A DNA stretch of 64,000 bases from assembly GCA_031422295.1 (NCBI GenBank), contig JANOQM010000095.1:54739-118738 (forward strand). The letters are read 5' to 3'. Within the stretch, counting starts at the first letter, position 1, and the number at the start of each line of letters is the position of its first letter. Source of the stretch: JANOMH01 sp031422295 (GTDB lineage: Bacteria > Pseudomonadota > Alphaproteobacteria > Rhodobacterales > Rhodobacteraceae). The translations under genes were made by a program, and so were the position numbers. The notes beneath the pieces are model-generated. The model did no database searches and was not told where the DNA came from. It worked only from the letters and a program-made list of their open reading frames with translations. Shown here piece by piece: positions 1 to 8,133 of the stretch.

Positions 1-1
1 C

Positions 2-412
2 AATTCATCGGCAGTGTTCGCGCTGGTCCGGGCCTGTGCGCCGGGGATGAAGGCCAAGGGCTGGGGGCGGGTGATCAACCTGACCTCGCTGGCGCTGAAC
101 GGCCAGTGGGACGGGTATGTGCCCTATCTGGCCTCAAAAGGCGCGGTTCTGGGTCTGACCAAATCGCTGGCGCGCGAATTGGGCGCACATGGCATCACCG
201 TCAACGCGATTGCGCCGGGCGCGGTGGTATCTGACGCCGAAAACCGGGTGTTTGCCGAACGGCTGGAACATTACGCCGCCTGGGTGATCGAGCGACAATC
301 GATCAAATCCCGGATTCAACCTGCCGATGTGGCCCATTTGGCAGTGTTTCTGGCATCCGACGCGGCACGGATGATTTCGGGCCAGAACATCGGCGTGGAT
401 GGCGGCTGGTAG
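2..412 (+). CDS. SDR-family NAD(P)-dependent oxidoreductase, C-terminal part
   Basis: The frame is open from the first bases, so the N-terminal part, including the Rossmann GxxxGxG loop, lies outside the window. What remains is a classical short-chain dehydrogenase core: the INLTSLAL segment carries the catalytic Ser, YLASK is the YxxxK catalytic pair, and it is followed by the usual LARELGAHGITVNAIAPGAV stretch and the terminal SGQNIGVDGGW. The substrate cannot be read from the sequence. The gene precedes a desaturase-like oxygenase and a Rieske ferredoxin on the same strand, so it may oxidise an alcohol made by that oxygenase. The family is sure; the specific role is inference. Confidence 0.9.
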   Translation, partial: NSSAVFALVRACAPGMKAKGWGRVINLTSLALNGQWDGYVPYLASKGAVLGLTKSLARELGAHGITVNAIAPGAVVSDAENRVFAERLEHYAAWVIERQSIKSRIQPADVAHLAVFLASDAARMISGQNIGVDGGW

Positions 413-457
413 ATGGCGGCGCTTCACGCGGTTGATAACAATTATAAAGGTGCGACC

Positions 458-1558
458 ATGGACATGACCCCGATCCCGGTGGATCAGCGCGACTACAGCC
501 TGACTGGCCATGACGGACAGCGTGCCGTTGAAATTGGTCTGGCGTCGGCAGAGTGGTATCATTCGGATGTGCCGCGCAAGCTGATGAAAGAGTTGATGCA
601 GCGCAGCGATGGCCCTGCCCTGCGCGACACCGCCCTGTGGTTTGCGCTGCTGGCAGGGACGGCGGCGGGCGGTATCTGGTTTTGGGGCAGTTGGGCCTGT
701 GTCCCGTTCTTTTTCGTCTACGGCGTGCTGTATGGATCGTCCTGTGACAGCCGCTGGCACGAATGCGGCCATGGTACGGCGTTTCGCACCCAATGGATGA
801 ACGATGTCATCTATCAGATCGCCAGCTTTATGGTGATGCGTAACCCGGTCACTTGGCGGTGGAGCCATGCGCGCCACCATACCGACACCTACATCGTTGG
901 CCGCGATGCCGAGATTGCCTGGATGCGGCCACCGAAACTGGTGCGGCTGGTATTGGCGTTCTTCGATGTGTTGGGCACGATTGAGTCGCTGAAAATCCTG
1001 GTCCGCAATGCAGCGGGCAATATGTCGGCGGACGAGAAAAATTTCATCCCGCCCGCCGATTGGCCGAAAGCGGTCTTTGCCGCGCGAGTCCATATGGCGA
1101 TCTATGCGGCGGTGATCATTGCGGCCGTGGCGCTGGGGTCAGTCCTGCCGCTGATGCTGATCGGTCTGCCGCGGATTTATGGCAGCTGGCATATGGTGAT
1201 GTGTGGGCATCTGCAACACGCGGGGCTGGCCGAGAATGTGCTGGATCACCGGCTGAACAGCCGCACGGTGTATATGAACCCGGTCAGCCGCTATCTGTAT
1301 TGGAACATGAACTACCATATCGAACATCACATGTTCCCAATGGTGCCTTATCACGCCCTGCCCCGGTTGCATGCGCTGATCAAGGGGGATCTGCCGCCGC
1401 CCAATACCTCGATCTTTGACGCCTATGTCGAGGTTTACCGGTCGGTACGGCAGCAGCGCAGCAATCCCGCCCATTATTTCCGCAAAACCCTGCCAGCCAC
1501 CGCCCGGCCCTATCGTGACGAGTTTCACAATCTGGACATTGGCCACGCGGCGGAATGA
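458..1558 (+). CDS. Membrane fatty-acid desaturase/hydroxylase family protein (MocD-like)
   Basis: Integral membrane di-iron enzyme of 366 aa. Three histidine boxes are visible: HECGH (residues 101-105), HARHH (137-141) and HIEHH (287-291), with hydrophobic segments around 60-95 and 220-250. I place the start at 458, preceded by AAAGG at 446-450, rather than at the in-frame ATG at 413, which directly abuts the upstream stop and has no ribosome site. Members of this family next to a single Rieske-type ferredoxin resemble the MocD/MocE pair of rhizopine catabolism, where the pair acts as an oxygenase rather than a lipid desaturase. The adjacent Rieske ferredoxin fits that reading. Substrate unknown; lipid desaturation remains possible. 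Confidence 0.88.
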   Translation: MDMTPIPVDQRDYSLTGHDGQRAVEIGLASAEWYHSDVPRKLMKELMQRSDGPALRDTALWFALLAGTAAGGIWFWGSWACVPFFFVYGVLYGSSCDSRWHECGHGTAFRTQWMNDVIYQIASFMVMRNPVTWRWSHARHHTDTYIVGRDAEIAWMRPPKLVRLVLAFFDVLGTIESLKILVRNAAGNMSADEKNFIPPADWPKAVFAARVHMAIYAAVIIAAVALGSVLPLMLIGLPRIYGSWHMVMCGHLQHAGLAENVLDHRLNSRTVYMNPVSRYLYWNMNYHIEHHMFPMVPYHALPRLHALIKGDLPPPNTSIFDAYVEVYRSVRQQRSNPAHYFRKTLPATARPYRDEFHNLDIGHAAE

Positions 1559-1580
1559 CCCTAAAACCCCAAGGATCAAG

Positions 1581-1895
1581 ATGACCGACTGGATTGATGT
1601 ATGCGCGATCGAGGATATCGACCGCGAAGATGTGATGCGCTTTGACGCGGGCGGGCAGACCTATGCGATTTACCGCGCCACCGATGGCAGTTTTTACGCG
1701 ACGGATGGGATGTGCACCCATGAAGGCGTGCATTTGTCAGAGGGGCTGGTGATGGATGACACCATCGAATGCCCCAAACACAACGGAAGGTTCAATTTTC
1801 GCACCGGCGCGGCCATCCGCACCCCCGCCTGTATCAACTTGCGCTGTCATGCGGTGCGGGTGACTGCGGGGCGTGTCGCGTTGGCGGTTGAATGA
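1581..1895 (+). CDS. Rieske [2Fe-2S] ferredoxin (MocE-like)
   Basis: Small soluble electron carrier of 104 aa. The Rieske ligands are clear: C45-T-H47 and, sixteen residues later, C64-P-K-H67, the CxH...CxxH pattern of a 2Fe-2S Rieske centre. The start at 1581 has AAGGA at 1571-1575; longer upstream readings run back into the desaturase gene. It follows the desaturase-like gene by 22 bp and most probably delivers electrons to its di-iron centre. No ferredoxin reductase gene is visible in the window, so a housekeeping reductase, or one further upstream, would be needed. Confidence 0.92.
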   Translation: MTDWIDVCAIEDIDREDVMRFDAGGQTYAIYRATDGSFYATDGMCTHEGVHLSEGLVMDDTIECPKHNGRFNFRTGAAIRTPACINLRCHAVRVTAGRVALAVE

Positions 1896-1906
1896 AGGAA
1901 AGCTGA

Positions 1907-2707
1907 ATGACACGCAAAAAGCCCACCATCGCTGACTTGCGCGCACTGAAAGGCACACGGCAGTTGACCATGCTGCGGGTGATGACACTGGACGAGGCCG
2001 CAGCGGCGGAAACCGCAGGCATCGACATCGTGTCGGTGCCGCCTGAACTGGTCAGTCACCCGCAGTATCGCGATGTGGCCCCAAGCCTGTTCTCGATGAC
2101 CGGCAAAACCCATCTGGAGGCTGGCACCCGCGATGATTTCCACCGCTTTGCCTGCACGATGATGCTGGCGGGGGCTGACGCGATTTATTGCAGCGGCGGC
2201 TTGGGCACGGTTCGGGCACTGGCGGATGAACATATTCCGGTTGTGGGCCATGTCGGCCTTGTGCCGTCACGCGCGACGTGGACGGGTGGCTTTCGCGCCG
2301 TGGCCAAAACCGCCGATGCGGCGATGGCGCTGCTGGCCGAGGTTCGGGCCTACGAGGCCGCCGGAGCCTTTGCGCTGGAGGTTGAAGTGGTGCCGGATGC
2401 TGTCGCCACGGCGATCAGCCAACGGGTCGGGATTTTACTCTGGTCGATGGGCGCCGGTGCGGGCTGCGATGCGCAGTATCTGTTTGCCGAAGACATCCTG
2501 GGGCAAAATCGGGGCCACATGCCGCGCCATTCCAAGGTTTACCGCGATTTTGCCGCCGAATATGACCGGCTGCAGGCCGAACGGATCGCCGCGTTCCGCG
2601 AATATGTGGCGGATGTCGGGGATGGAACCTATCCGCAAGACAGCCATCTGGTCAAAATGGCCGATGCCGAACTGGTACGGTTTCAAACGCTGCTTGCTGA
2701 AAGCTGA
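1907..2707 (+). CDS. PanB-like (ketopantoate hydroxymethyltransferase family) protein lacking canonical metal ligands
   Basis: A 266-aa protein that matches PanB over its length: KGTRQLTMLRVM at the N-terminus, VVGHVGLVPS (112-121), the Glu-containing LEVEVVP (157-163, probable catalytic Glu160) and the GAGAGCDAQYLFAEDILG region. Against remembered E. coli PanB it is about 19 residues shorter before the GHxGL motif, and the three magnesium ligands are not there: VGDSLG reads VSVPPE, the LLLADLPF segment is missing, and VKIEGG reads IYCSGG. It is therefore unlikely to make pantothenate precursor by the usual mechanism. The same fold can support other aldol or C-C lyase chemistry. It starts 11 bp after the Rieske gene, in the same operon. 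Confidence 0.75.
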   Translation: MTRKKPTIADLRALKGTRQLTMLRVMTLDEAAAAETAGIDIVSVPPELVSHPQYRDVAPSLFSMTGKTHLEAGTRDDFHRFACTMMLAGADAIYCSGGLGTVRALADEHIPVVGHVGLVPSRATWTGGFRAVAKTADAAMALLAEVRAYEAAGAFALEVEVVPDAVATAISQRVGILLWSMGAGAGCDAQYLFAEDILGQNRGHMPRHSKVYRDFAAEYDRLQAERIAAFREYVADVGDGTYPQDSHLVKMADAELVRFQTLLAES

Positions 2708-2771
2708 GCGCAGCGAACCCAGGACACGAACGGCATCGGCGTCGAAAGTAAATGACTGAAACCAAATGTGC

Positions 2772-2798
2772 CCGATCAACCCGACCAACCCGACCAAC
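2772..2798. repeat. Three tandem copies of a 9-bp unit
   Basis: CCGATCAAC followed by two copies of CCGACCAAC lies in the 251-bp space between the convergent PanB-like and enolase-family genes. No function is evident. I see no clear terminator in this interval. Confidence 0.6.
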
Positions 2799-2958
2799 AT
2801 TTCCCGCGCCAGACGTTTTCCGACTGTACAGTCCCTACGACCGCCAGTTGGTTAGCCGGAATGGATAACGCGGCCATATTGCCCGGGTTGCTTAAACAGG
2901 CTCCCGATGACCAATGAGTCTGCCGACAACACAGATAGCCCTGCGCGGGCCCCGTCGC

Positions 2959-4059
2959 TCAGATCACCAGCACCGGCGCGCCCAATGCCGCCATGATCGG
3001 GGTTACGCCCAGACCCGGCGCATCCGACGCCCGCATCGTGCCGTTGATCCGCTTGGGCGCGCCGGTCGCGATATCCTTGGTGCCGTAGGAATTGAAATCG
3101 GTGGCGGAAAAGCTGAATTCCGCAGGCGTCGATTGTGCCAGATGGGCAATCGTCGCGGTGACAATATCGCCGCCCCAGGTGTCCTCGATGGTCATCGGAA
3201 TCCCTGCCTCGATGCACAGATCACGCATCAGCCGCGCCTTGGTCAACCCGCCCACTTTGGAGATTTTCAGGTTGATCACATCCATCGCGCCCTCGGCAAT
3301 GCCGCGTGTCAGACTGTCAACCCCGCCGATGACTTCATCCAGCACAAAGGGCAAGGAGGTCCGGCGGCGGGTCACAAGGCATTCCTCATAGGTCGGGCAC
3401 GGCTGTTCAATATAGACATCGACATCGCGCACGGCATTCACCACGCGGGCGGCCTCGTGCATGGTCCAGCCGGTATTGGCATCGGCCACCAGCACATCGC
3501 CCGGTTGCATCACCTCGGCACACAGGCGGATGCGGGCAATGTCGCTGTCGGCATCAGCGCCAACTTTCAGTTGGAATTTGGTATAGCCCTCGGCCCGGTA
3601 GCCCGCCACATTGGCCGCCATCGCCGCCGGTGCGATCTGCGAAATCGCCCGGTATAATTTGATATCATCCTGCGCCTTGCCGCCCAACAGCTGATAGCAG
3701 GGCAGACCCGTCGCCTTGCCCAGAATATCCCAGCAGGCCACATCGATGGCCGCTTTGATATAAGGATGGCCGCGCAGCACCGCGTCCATGTGCCGGTTCA
3801 GCGTGCCCAGATCGCGCGGGTCCAGCCCGATCACCTTGGGGCCGATCTCGGCCAGCCCGGACCGCACACCCAAGGCATAAGATGGCAGATAGGCCGACCC
3901 CAGCGGGCAACATTCGCCCCAGCCGGTGATCCCGGCATCGGTCTGCACTTCGACAACCGTGGCATCGAACACATCGACAAAATTGCCGTTGGACCAGCTA
4001 TAGCGGCCTTCCTTTAACGGCAGATCAACCTGATAGACCCGGATGGCGGTGATTTTCAT
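2959..4059 (-). CDS. Mandelate racemase/muconate lactonizing enzyme family protein (hydroxyproline dehydratase/epimerase-like)
   Basis: Enolase-superfamily enzyme, 366 aa, with the N-terminal capping domain (about 1-120) and a C-terminal barrel. Metal ligands are visible as D193 (VADAN), E218 (YIEQP) and D241 (VLDE). The acid/base lysines are K165 in FQLKVG and K265 in NLKISKVGG; the first Lys of the usual KxK pair is Gln163. This FQLKVG form is, as I recall, seen in cis-3-hydroxyproline dehydratases and hydroxyproline-betaine epimerases. A DapA-like gene follows 32 bp upstream in the same operon, then an amino-acid ABC transporter, which supports an imino-acid substrate. Exact reaction not provable here. 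Confidence 0.85.
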   Translation of the reverse strand: MKITAIRVYQVDLPLKEGRYSWSNGNFVDVFDATVVEVQTDAGITGWGECCPLGSAYLPSYALGVRSGLAEIGPKVIGLDPRDLGTLNRHMDAVLRGHPYIKAAIDVACWDILGKATGLPCYQLLGGKAQDDIKLYRAISQIAPAAMAANVAGYRAEGYTKFQLKVGADADSDIARIRLCAEVMQPGDVLVADANTGWTMHEAARVVNAVRDVDVYIEQPCPTYEECLVTRRRTSLPFVLDEVIGGVDSLTRGIAEGAMDVINLKISKVGGLTKARLMRDLCIEAGIPMTIEDTWGGDIVTATIAHLAQSTPAEFSFSATDFNSYGTKDIATGAPKRINGTMRASDAPGLGVTPIMAALGAPVLVI

Positions 4060-4091
4060 GGGCGTCTTTCTTTTATTAGGCGTGCAGGGGT

Positions 4092-5000
4092 TCAGGCGGC
4101 GATCCGGGCAAAGTCGGGCAGCACCGGACGGGTGGCAATGGCGGCGCGGATCACCGCCTCGACTTCGGCCCGGCGGGCCCCGTTCAGCGGCTGGCGCGGT
4201 CCGCGCACCCGGTCATTGGTGCCAATCGCCAAGACCTCGGCCAATTTGATGTTCTGGACCAGATAGGTCGATACATCCAGATCAAGCAGCGGGCGGAACC
4301 AGCGATAGATCGCCAGCGCTTCGGCCTGCCGGCCCCCCTGCATCAGCCGCCAGATCGCCACGGTTTCGGCCGGAAATGCCACGACAAGGCCCGCTACCCA
4401 ACCCACCGCCCCCACGGCCAGCGCCTCGAATGCCAGATTGTCGACGCCGGTAAACACATCAAACCGATTGCCCAGCCGGTTAAAAATCTCGGTCGTGCGG
4501 CGAATATCGTCCGAACTTTCCTTGATCGCGACAAAGCGGGCGTCATCGGCAAGCCGCTCCATAATCTCGGGCGTCACATCGACGCGGTACGCGACGCGGT
4601 TGGAATAGATCATCACCGGCAGGTCACCGGCGGCGGTAATGTCGCGCAGGTTGGCTTCGGTTTCGGCCGGGTTGGAATGATAGACCGGGCTGGGCACCAC
4701 CATCAGGCCGGACGCGCCCGCCTTGGCCGCCTTGCGGGCCATGTCGCAGGCGGCCCAGGTTGATGCTTCGAATATCGTCATCAAGACCGGACGCCCGGCT
4801 GCAGCGGCCTGCGCGGTTTTCAGGACCGCGATGCGTTCTTCCTGACTTAACATCGGGCCTTCGCCCAGTGACCCCGCCACGATCAGCCCATCGCAACCTG
4901 CCGCGATTTGCAGGTCAAAACAGCGCGCCATTTCGGCATGATCCAGCGCCCCCTCTGGGGTAAACTTGGTCGTGACGGCGGGCATAACACCTTTCCACAT
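4092..5000 (-). CDS. Dihydrodipicolinate synthase family lyase/deaminase (DapA-like)
   Basis: Class I aldolase-fold enzyme of 302 aa. The Schiff-base lysine is K160 in FVAIKESS and the conserved tyrosine is Y132 in VMIYSNRVAYRVDVTPE; the N-terminal GSLGEGPMLSQEER loop is typical. The YSNRxAYRVDVTPE form differs from the biosynthetic YNVPGRT of DapA and resembles catabolic members such as pyrroline-4-hydroxy-2-carboxylate deaminase. Start 5000 has AGGAG upstream. It lies between the enolase-family gene and the ABC transporter genes, so a catabolic role on the imported compound is likely. Other keto-acid aldolases of the family cannot be excluded. Confidence 0.88.
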   Translation of the reverse strand: MWKGVMPAVTTKFTPEGALDHAEMARCFDLQIAAGCDGLIVAGSLGEGPMLSQEERIAVLKTAQAAAAGRPVLMTIFEASTWAACDMARKAAKAGASGLMVVPSPVYHSNPAETEANLRDITAAGDLPVMIYSNRVAYRVDVTPEIMERLADDARFVAIKESSDDIRRTTEIFNRLGNRFDVFTGVDNLAFEALAVGAVGWVAGLVVAFPAETVAIWRLMQGGRQAEALAIYRWFRPLLDLDVSTYLVQNIKLAEVLAIGTNDRVRGPRQPLNGARRAEVEAVIRAAIATRPVLPDFARIAA

Positions 5001-5024
5001 TGGTTTTCTCCTTTATCAGTGAAT

Positions 5025-5747
5025 TCAGCGGGTTGTGTTGAGGAATGCGGCGGTCTCGGCCCGTTCCGGGGCATCGAAAATTTGCGCGGGACTACCGATT
5101 TCGTGGATCAGACCATCCTTGAAAAACGCGATGCGGTCAGATACCTCGCGGGCAAAGCGCATCTCGTGGGTGACGCAGATCATGGTCATGCCTTCGGCGG
5201 CCAGCATGTGCAGGGTGTCCAGCACTTCGCCCACCAGTTGCGGGTCCAGCGCCGAGGTGACCTCGTCAAACAGCATGTATTTGGGTGACATCGCCAACGC
5301 GCGGGCAATCGCCATACGCTGCTGCTGACCGCCCGACAGGCGCGATGGATAGACCTTCAGCTTGTCTGCCAGCCCGACATGGGTCAGTTGCCGCACGGCG
5401 ATATCTTCCGCCTCAGCCCGGCCCAATCCCAACACTTTGCGCGGGGCCAAAGTGACATTTTCCAGCACAGTCAGATGCGGAAACGCATTCCACTGCTGAA
5501 ACACGATGCCGATCTTGCGGCGCAGCAGGTTCAGATCGGTCGCGCGGGCGTGCACCTCGGTCCCGTCAATCGCGATCCGGCCCTGATCGATCGGTTCCAG
5601 CCCGTTGATGCAGGTCAACAACGTCGATTTACCCGACCCCGAGCCGCCAATGACCGACACAACCTCGCCCACATTGACGGTCAGGTCGATCCCCTTGAGC
5701 ACCTTGAGCGCCCCAAAGGATTTGTGCAGGTTTTCAACCTGGATCAT
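5025..5747 (-). CDS. Polar amino-acid ABC transporter, ATP-binding protein
   Basis: A 240-aa GlnQ/HisP-type ATPase: Walker A GGSGSGKST, Q-loop in FQQWNAFPHLTV, signature LSGGQQQRMAIARALA, Walker B MLFDEVTSALDP and switch His in VTHEM. I choose the ATG at 5747 (MIQVENLHKSF) since it gives the normal N-terminus; the longer reading adds residues overlapping the permease gene. It overlaps the end of the permease gene by 14 bp. It powers uptake through the two membrane proteins encoded just upstream. The substrate is probably an amino or imino acid. Confidence 0.95.
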   Translation of the reverse strand: MIQVENLHKSFGALKVLKGIDLTVNVGEVVSVIGGSGSGKSTLLTCINGLEPIDQGRIAIDGTEVHARATDLNLLRRKIGIVFQQWNAFPHLTVLENVTLAPRKVLGLGRAEAEDIAVRQLTHVGLADKLKVYPSRLSGGQQQRMAIARALAMSPKYMLFDEVTSALDPQLVGEVLDTLHMLAAEGMTMICVTHEMRFAREVSDRIAFFKDGLIHEIGSPAQIFDAPERAETAAFLNTTR

Positions 5748-6393
5748 TTTCACGCCACCGTTTCTCAAGCTGGCCGCCAAGGCGGGCAATCGGAAAACTC
5801 ATCAGAAAGTAAATCGCGCCAACCACTATCAGAATGAAAAGCGGCTCTTGCAGGCGGGTGACAAGGATCTGCGACGACCGCAGCAATTCGATCAACCCGA
5901 TCCACAACACCAGTGCCGAATCCTTCATCACACCCAGTGTCAGGCCGATCCAGCTGGGCAATGCCACGCGCAGCGCCATCGGAAACACCACATGGGTCAT
6001 GTCCTGACCCCATGTCAGTCCCAGCGACCGGGCCGCCCTGCGGGTGACGACAGGAACCGAGTCGATCCCGCCGCGCACGATTTCGGAGCAATAGGACGAG
6101 GTGTACAAGGACAAGACCACGCAGGCGACCACAAAGGGCGACCAGCCCAGCCCCGCGATTGACTGGAACGCATTTGCCAGAACTAGCTGGATCAACAACG
6201 GAACCGACCGGAAAATATCCAGAACGAACGTCATCGGCGCCGCGGTCCATGCGTTCAGCAAGGTGCGCAAGGTGCCAAACACCACGCCAAGGACTGTGCC
6301 AAACAGCACCGACACGAGCGTCACCGCCAGCGTCACGCCTGCGCCCTTGGCCAGAAACGCCAGATCGGACAGGGTCAGGGCGGTTTCAAACAT
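5734..6393 (-). CDS. Polar amino-acid ABC transporter permease
   Basis: A 219-aa HisM/GlnP-type inner-membrane protein with five or so hydrophobic segments and the EAA-type coupling loop in the RRAARSLGLTWGQDMTHVVFPMALRVALP region. It pairs with the permease encoded 12 bp upstream to form a heterodimeric channel. The gene ends within the ATPase start, indicating translational coupling. Length is normal for the family. Confidence 0.94.
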   Translation of the reverse strand: MFETALTLSDLAFLAKGAGVTLAVTLVSVLFGTVLGVVFGTLRTLLNAWTAAPMTFVLDIFRSVPLLIQLVLANAFQSIAGLGWSPFVVACVVLSLYTSSYCSEIVRGGIDSVPVVTRRAARSLGLTWGQDMTHVVFPMALRVALPSWIGLTLGVMKDSALVLWIGLIELLRSSQILVTRLQEPLFILIVVGAIYFLMSFPIARLGGQLEKRWRENDPG

Positions 6394-6405
6394 CCCCTGC
6401 CCCCG

Positions 6406-7071
6406 TCAATATCGAAACAGCCGCCAAGCAATCAGCCGCGCCCCAAGGGACACGGTTTTTGCAAGGGCGTAATAGATCACGGCGGCGAGGGCGAAAAACT
6501 CAAAAGTGCGGAACGTCCGCACATTCAGGTCCTGCGTCACCCCGGCCAGATCGCTGTTCATCCCGACAACTATTCCCAGTGATGTCATCAAAATCGCCCA
6601 GACCATCTGGTTGGTTGCGGGCAAAAACGCGATGCGGAACATCTGCGGCAGGATGATCAGCCGAAATGCTGTGACCCGGCCCATCCCCAGCGACCGCGCC
6701 GCGCGGGTCTGTGTCACCGGAATAGCCCGCAACGCACCGCGAAAGGTTTCGGCGAGGTAGCCTGCATTGTTAAAGGTGATCCCCGCGAGCAGTGAGACAT
6801 AAGGGCTAAGGTGGATACCAAAAGCGCCCAGCCCGAAATGCGCCATGTAGATCTGAAACAGTGCCGGCGTATTGCGGGCCACCTCGACCCAAGTGACGGC
6901 AAAGGCCCGGAATATCGGATTGCCCGAACCTTTGGCGACGGCAATCAAAACTGCAAGGCCGATCCCGAGCGCCATCGACAACAGCGCCAGTTCCAAAGTC
7001 ACCAGCGCCCCTGCCAACATGTCGGGCAATGCGCGGAACGCCTGATACCAATGGAAAGTATAGTTGAACAT
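6406..7071 (-). CDS. Polar amino-acid ABC transporter permease
   Basis: Second HisM/GlnP-type permease, 221 aa, with the coupling loop around TRAARSLGMGRVTAFRLIILPQMFRIAFLP. It lies 61 bp downstream of the substrate-binding protein gene in a standard order: binding protein, permease, permease, ATPase. The N-terminus MFNYTFHWYQAFRALPDMLAGALVTLELAL is characteristic of the family. It contributes the other half of the transport channel. Confidence 0.94.
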   Translation of the reverse strand: MFNYTFHWYQAFRALPDMLAGALVTLELALLSMALGIGLAVLIAVAKGSGNPIFRAFAVTWVEVARNTPALFQIYMAHFGLGAFGIHLSPYVSLLAGITFNNAGYLAETFRGALRAIPVTQTRAARSLGMGRVTAFRLIILPQMFRIAFLPATNQMVWAILMTSLGIVVGMNSDLAGVTQDLNVRTFRTFEFFALAAVIYYALAKTVSLGARLIAWRLFRY

Positions 7072-7132
7072 CAGTCGATCAGCCCGGCATCAAAGGACAG
7101 GCGCGACCGGAACTGGGCCGCGCCCGCCTGGT

Positions 7133-7942
7133 TCAACGGTACACGCCGTCGATGGTCAGGCCCGGCAACGATCCTTCGCCGATCCATTTGGTATACAGTT
7201 CCTGCGAGCGCCCGGTACGGACCTGCTGGTTTACGAACAGATCAAGATAGTTCAGGAAACCATATTCTTCGCGCAGTCCGATCAGCGACACATAATCAAT
7301 GTCATAGGGCGCATCGCCGCGCATCACAAACCCGGCGTATTGACCGGTCGAAATGATCGACGAAGCCACGGTTGAGGTCACTACCGTGGCCTCGATCTGA
7401 CCCTGTGACAGGGCCAGAAACACATCCGCCTGGCTTTGGTACGGGCGGAATTCGCCCGATGCCCATTCCGTGACGTTTTCTTCCAGCGCAATCGCCTCAT
7501 AGGTTCCGGCAACGGACCCCACGGTTTTGCCCGCCAGCCCGTCGAAATCGGCAATGCCGGTGTCTTCGCGGGTCAGCACGACCATCTGAAATGCGAAATA
7601 GGGGATGCTGAAGCCAATGGTCTTGGCCCGTTCCAGCGTATCAGAGGTTGACGCCACGCCCACATCGGCCCGGCCCGAGACCAGCGCCGGGATCCGGTCC
7701 GGAAACGGAGTTTCGACAATCTCGGCTGTTACGCCAAGGGCTGCGGCAAGATCATTGCAATAATCAACGTCAAAGCCGACCGGGTTGTTATCGGCATCGC
7801 GCGACCCCATCGGTGGGAAATCAAGCACAACTGCGCAGCGCAACACGCCAGACGCGATAATATCGTCCAGCTTATCCGCCGTGGCGACAGTTGTACTCAA
7901 TGCCGCGATAAGGCCCGCGGCGGCCAAACAGGCCTTGTTCAT
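7133..7942 (-). CDS. Polar amino-acid ABC transporter, periplasmic substrate-binding protein
   Basis: A 269-aa family-3 solute-binding protein. The start at 7942 is set by GGGGAG eight bases upstream and by a Sec signal peptide, MNKACLAAAGLIAALSTTVATA; a much longer upstream reading has no signal and runs over the operator. The mature part begins DKLDDIIASGVLRCAVVLDFPPMG, then the usual GFDVDYCNDLAAALG and GRADVGVASTSDTLERA. It is the first gene of the minus-strand transporter operon, opposite the GntR-type gene, which probably controls it. Confidence 0.93.
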   Translation of the reverse strand: MNKACLAAAGLIAALSTTVATADKLDDIIASGVLRCAVVLDFPPMGSRDADNNPVGFDVDYCNDLAAALGVTAEIVETPFPDRIPALVSGRADVGVASTSDTLERAKTIGFSIPYFAFQMVVLTREDTGIADFDGLAGKTVGSVAGTYEAIALEENVTEWASGEFRPYQSQADVFLALSQGQIEATVVTSTVASSIISTGQYAGFVMRGDAPYDIDYVSLIGLREEYGFLNYLDLFVNQQVRTGRSQELYTKWIGEGSLPGLTIDGVYR

Positions 7943-8009
7943 TGTGATATCTCCCCATCTGGCACCTGATCCGACCTTCGGAATCGCACCTTGCATCACA
8001 GTGCAAAGA

Positions 8010-8026
8010 TTGAATACAATATTCAA
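8010..8026. promoter_or_regulatory. Palindromic operator candidate TTGAATA-CAA-TATTCAA
   Basis: A perfect inverted repeat with 7-bp arms and a 3-bp centre lies in the 191-bp space between the divergent binding-protein and GntR genes. A second, weaker inverted repeat, TTGCA-N6-TGCAA, is at 7991-8006, and ATTCGAAT is at 8035-8042. Position and symmetry suit a GntR/FCD dimer site; binding is inferred. Confidence 0.5.
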
Positions 8027-8133
8027 GAGATAATATTCGAATTTAAGAACCAAGTCGAGGCGACTTGACTCAGCGCGGGACTTGGCCAGAACCGGCCAGA
8101 GCGCAACAGTCTTGCGCATAAGGGAGAGTTCAT

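Noticed and set aside
134..1093. Long minus-strand open frame opposite the SDR and desaturase genes
   Set aside because: It is antisense to two genes with clear catalytic motifs, has no recognisable domain and an Arg/His/Pro-rich composition typical of G+C-rich shadow frames.
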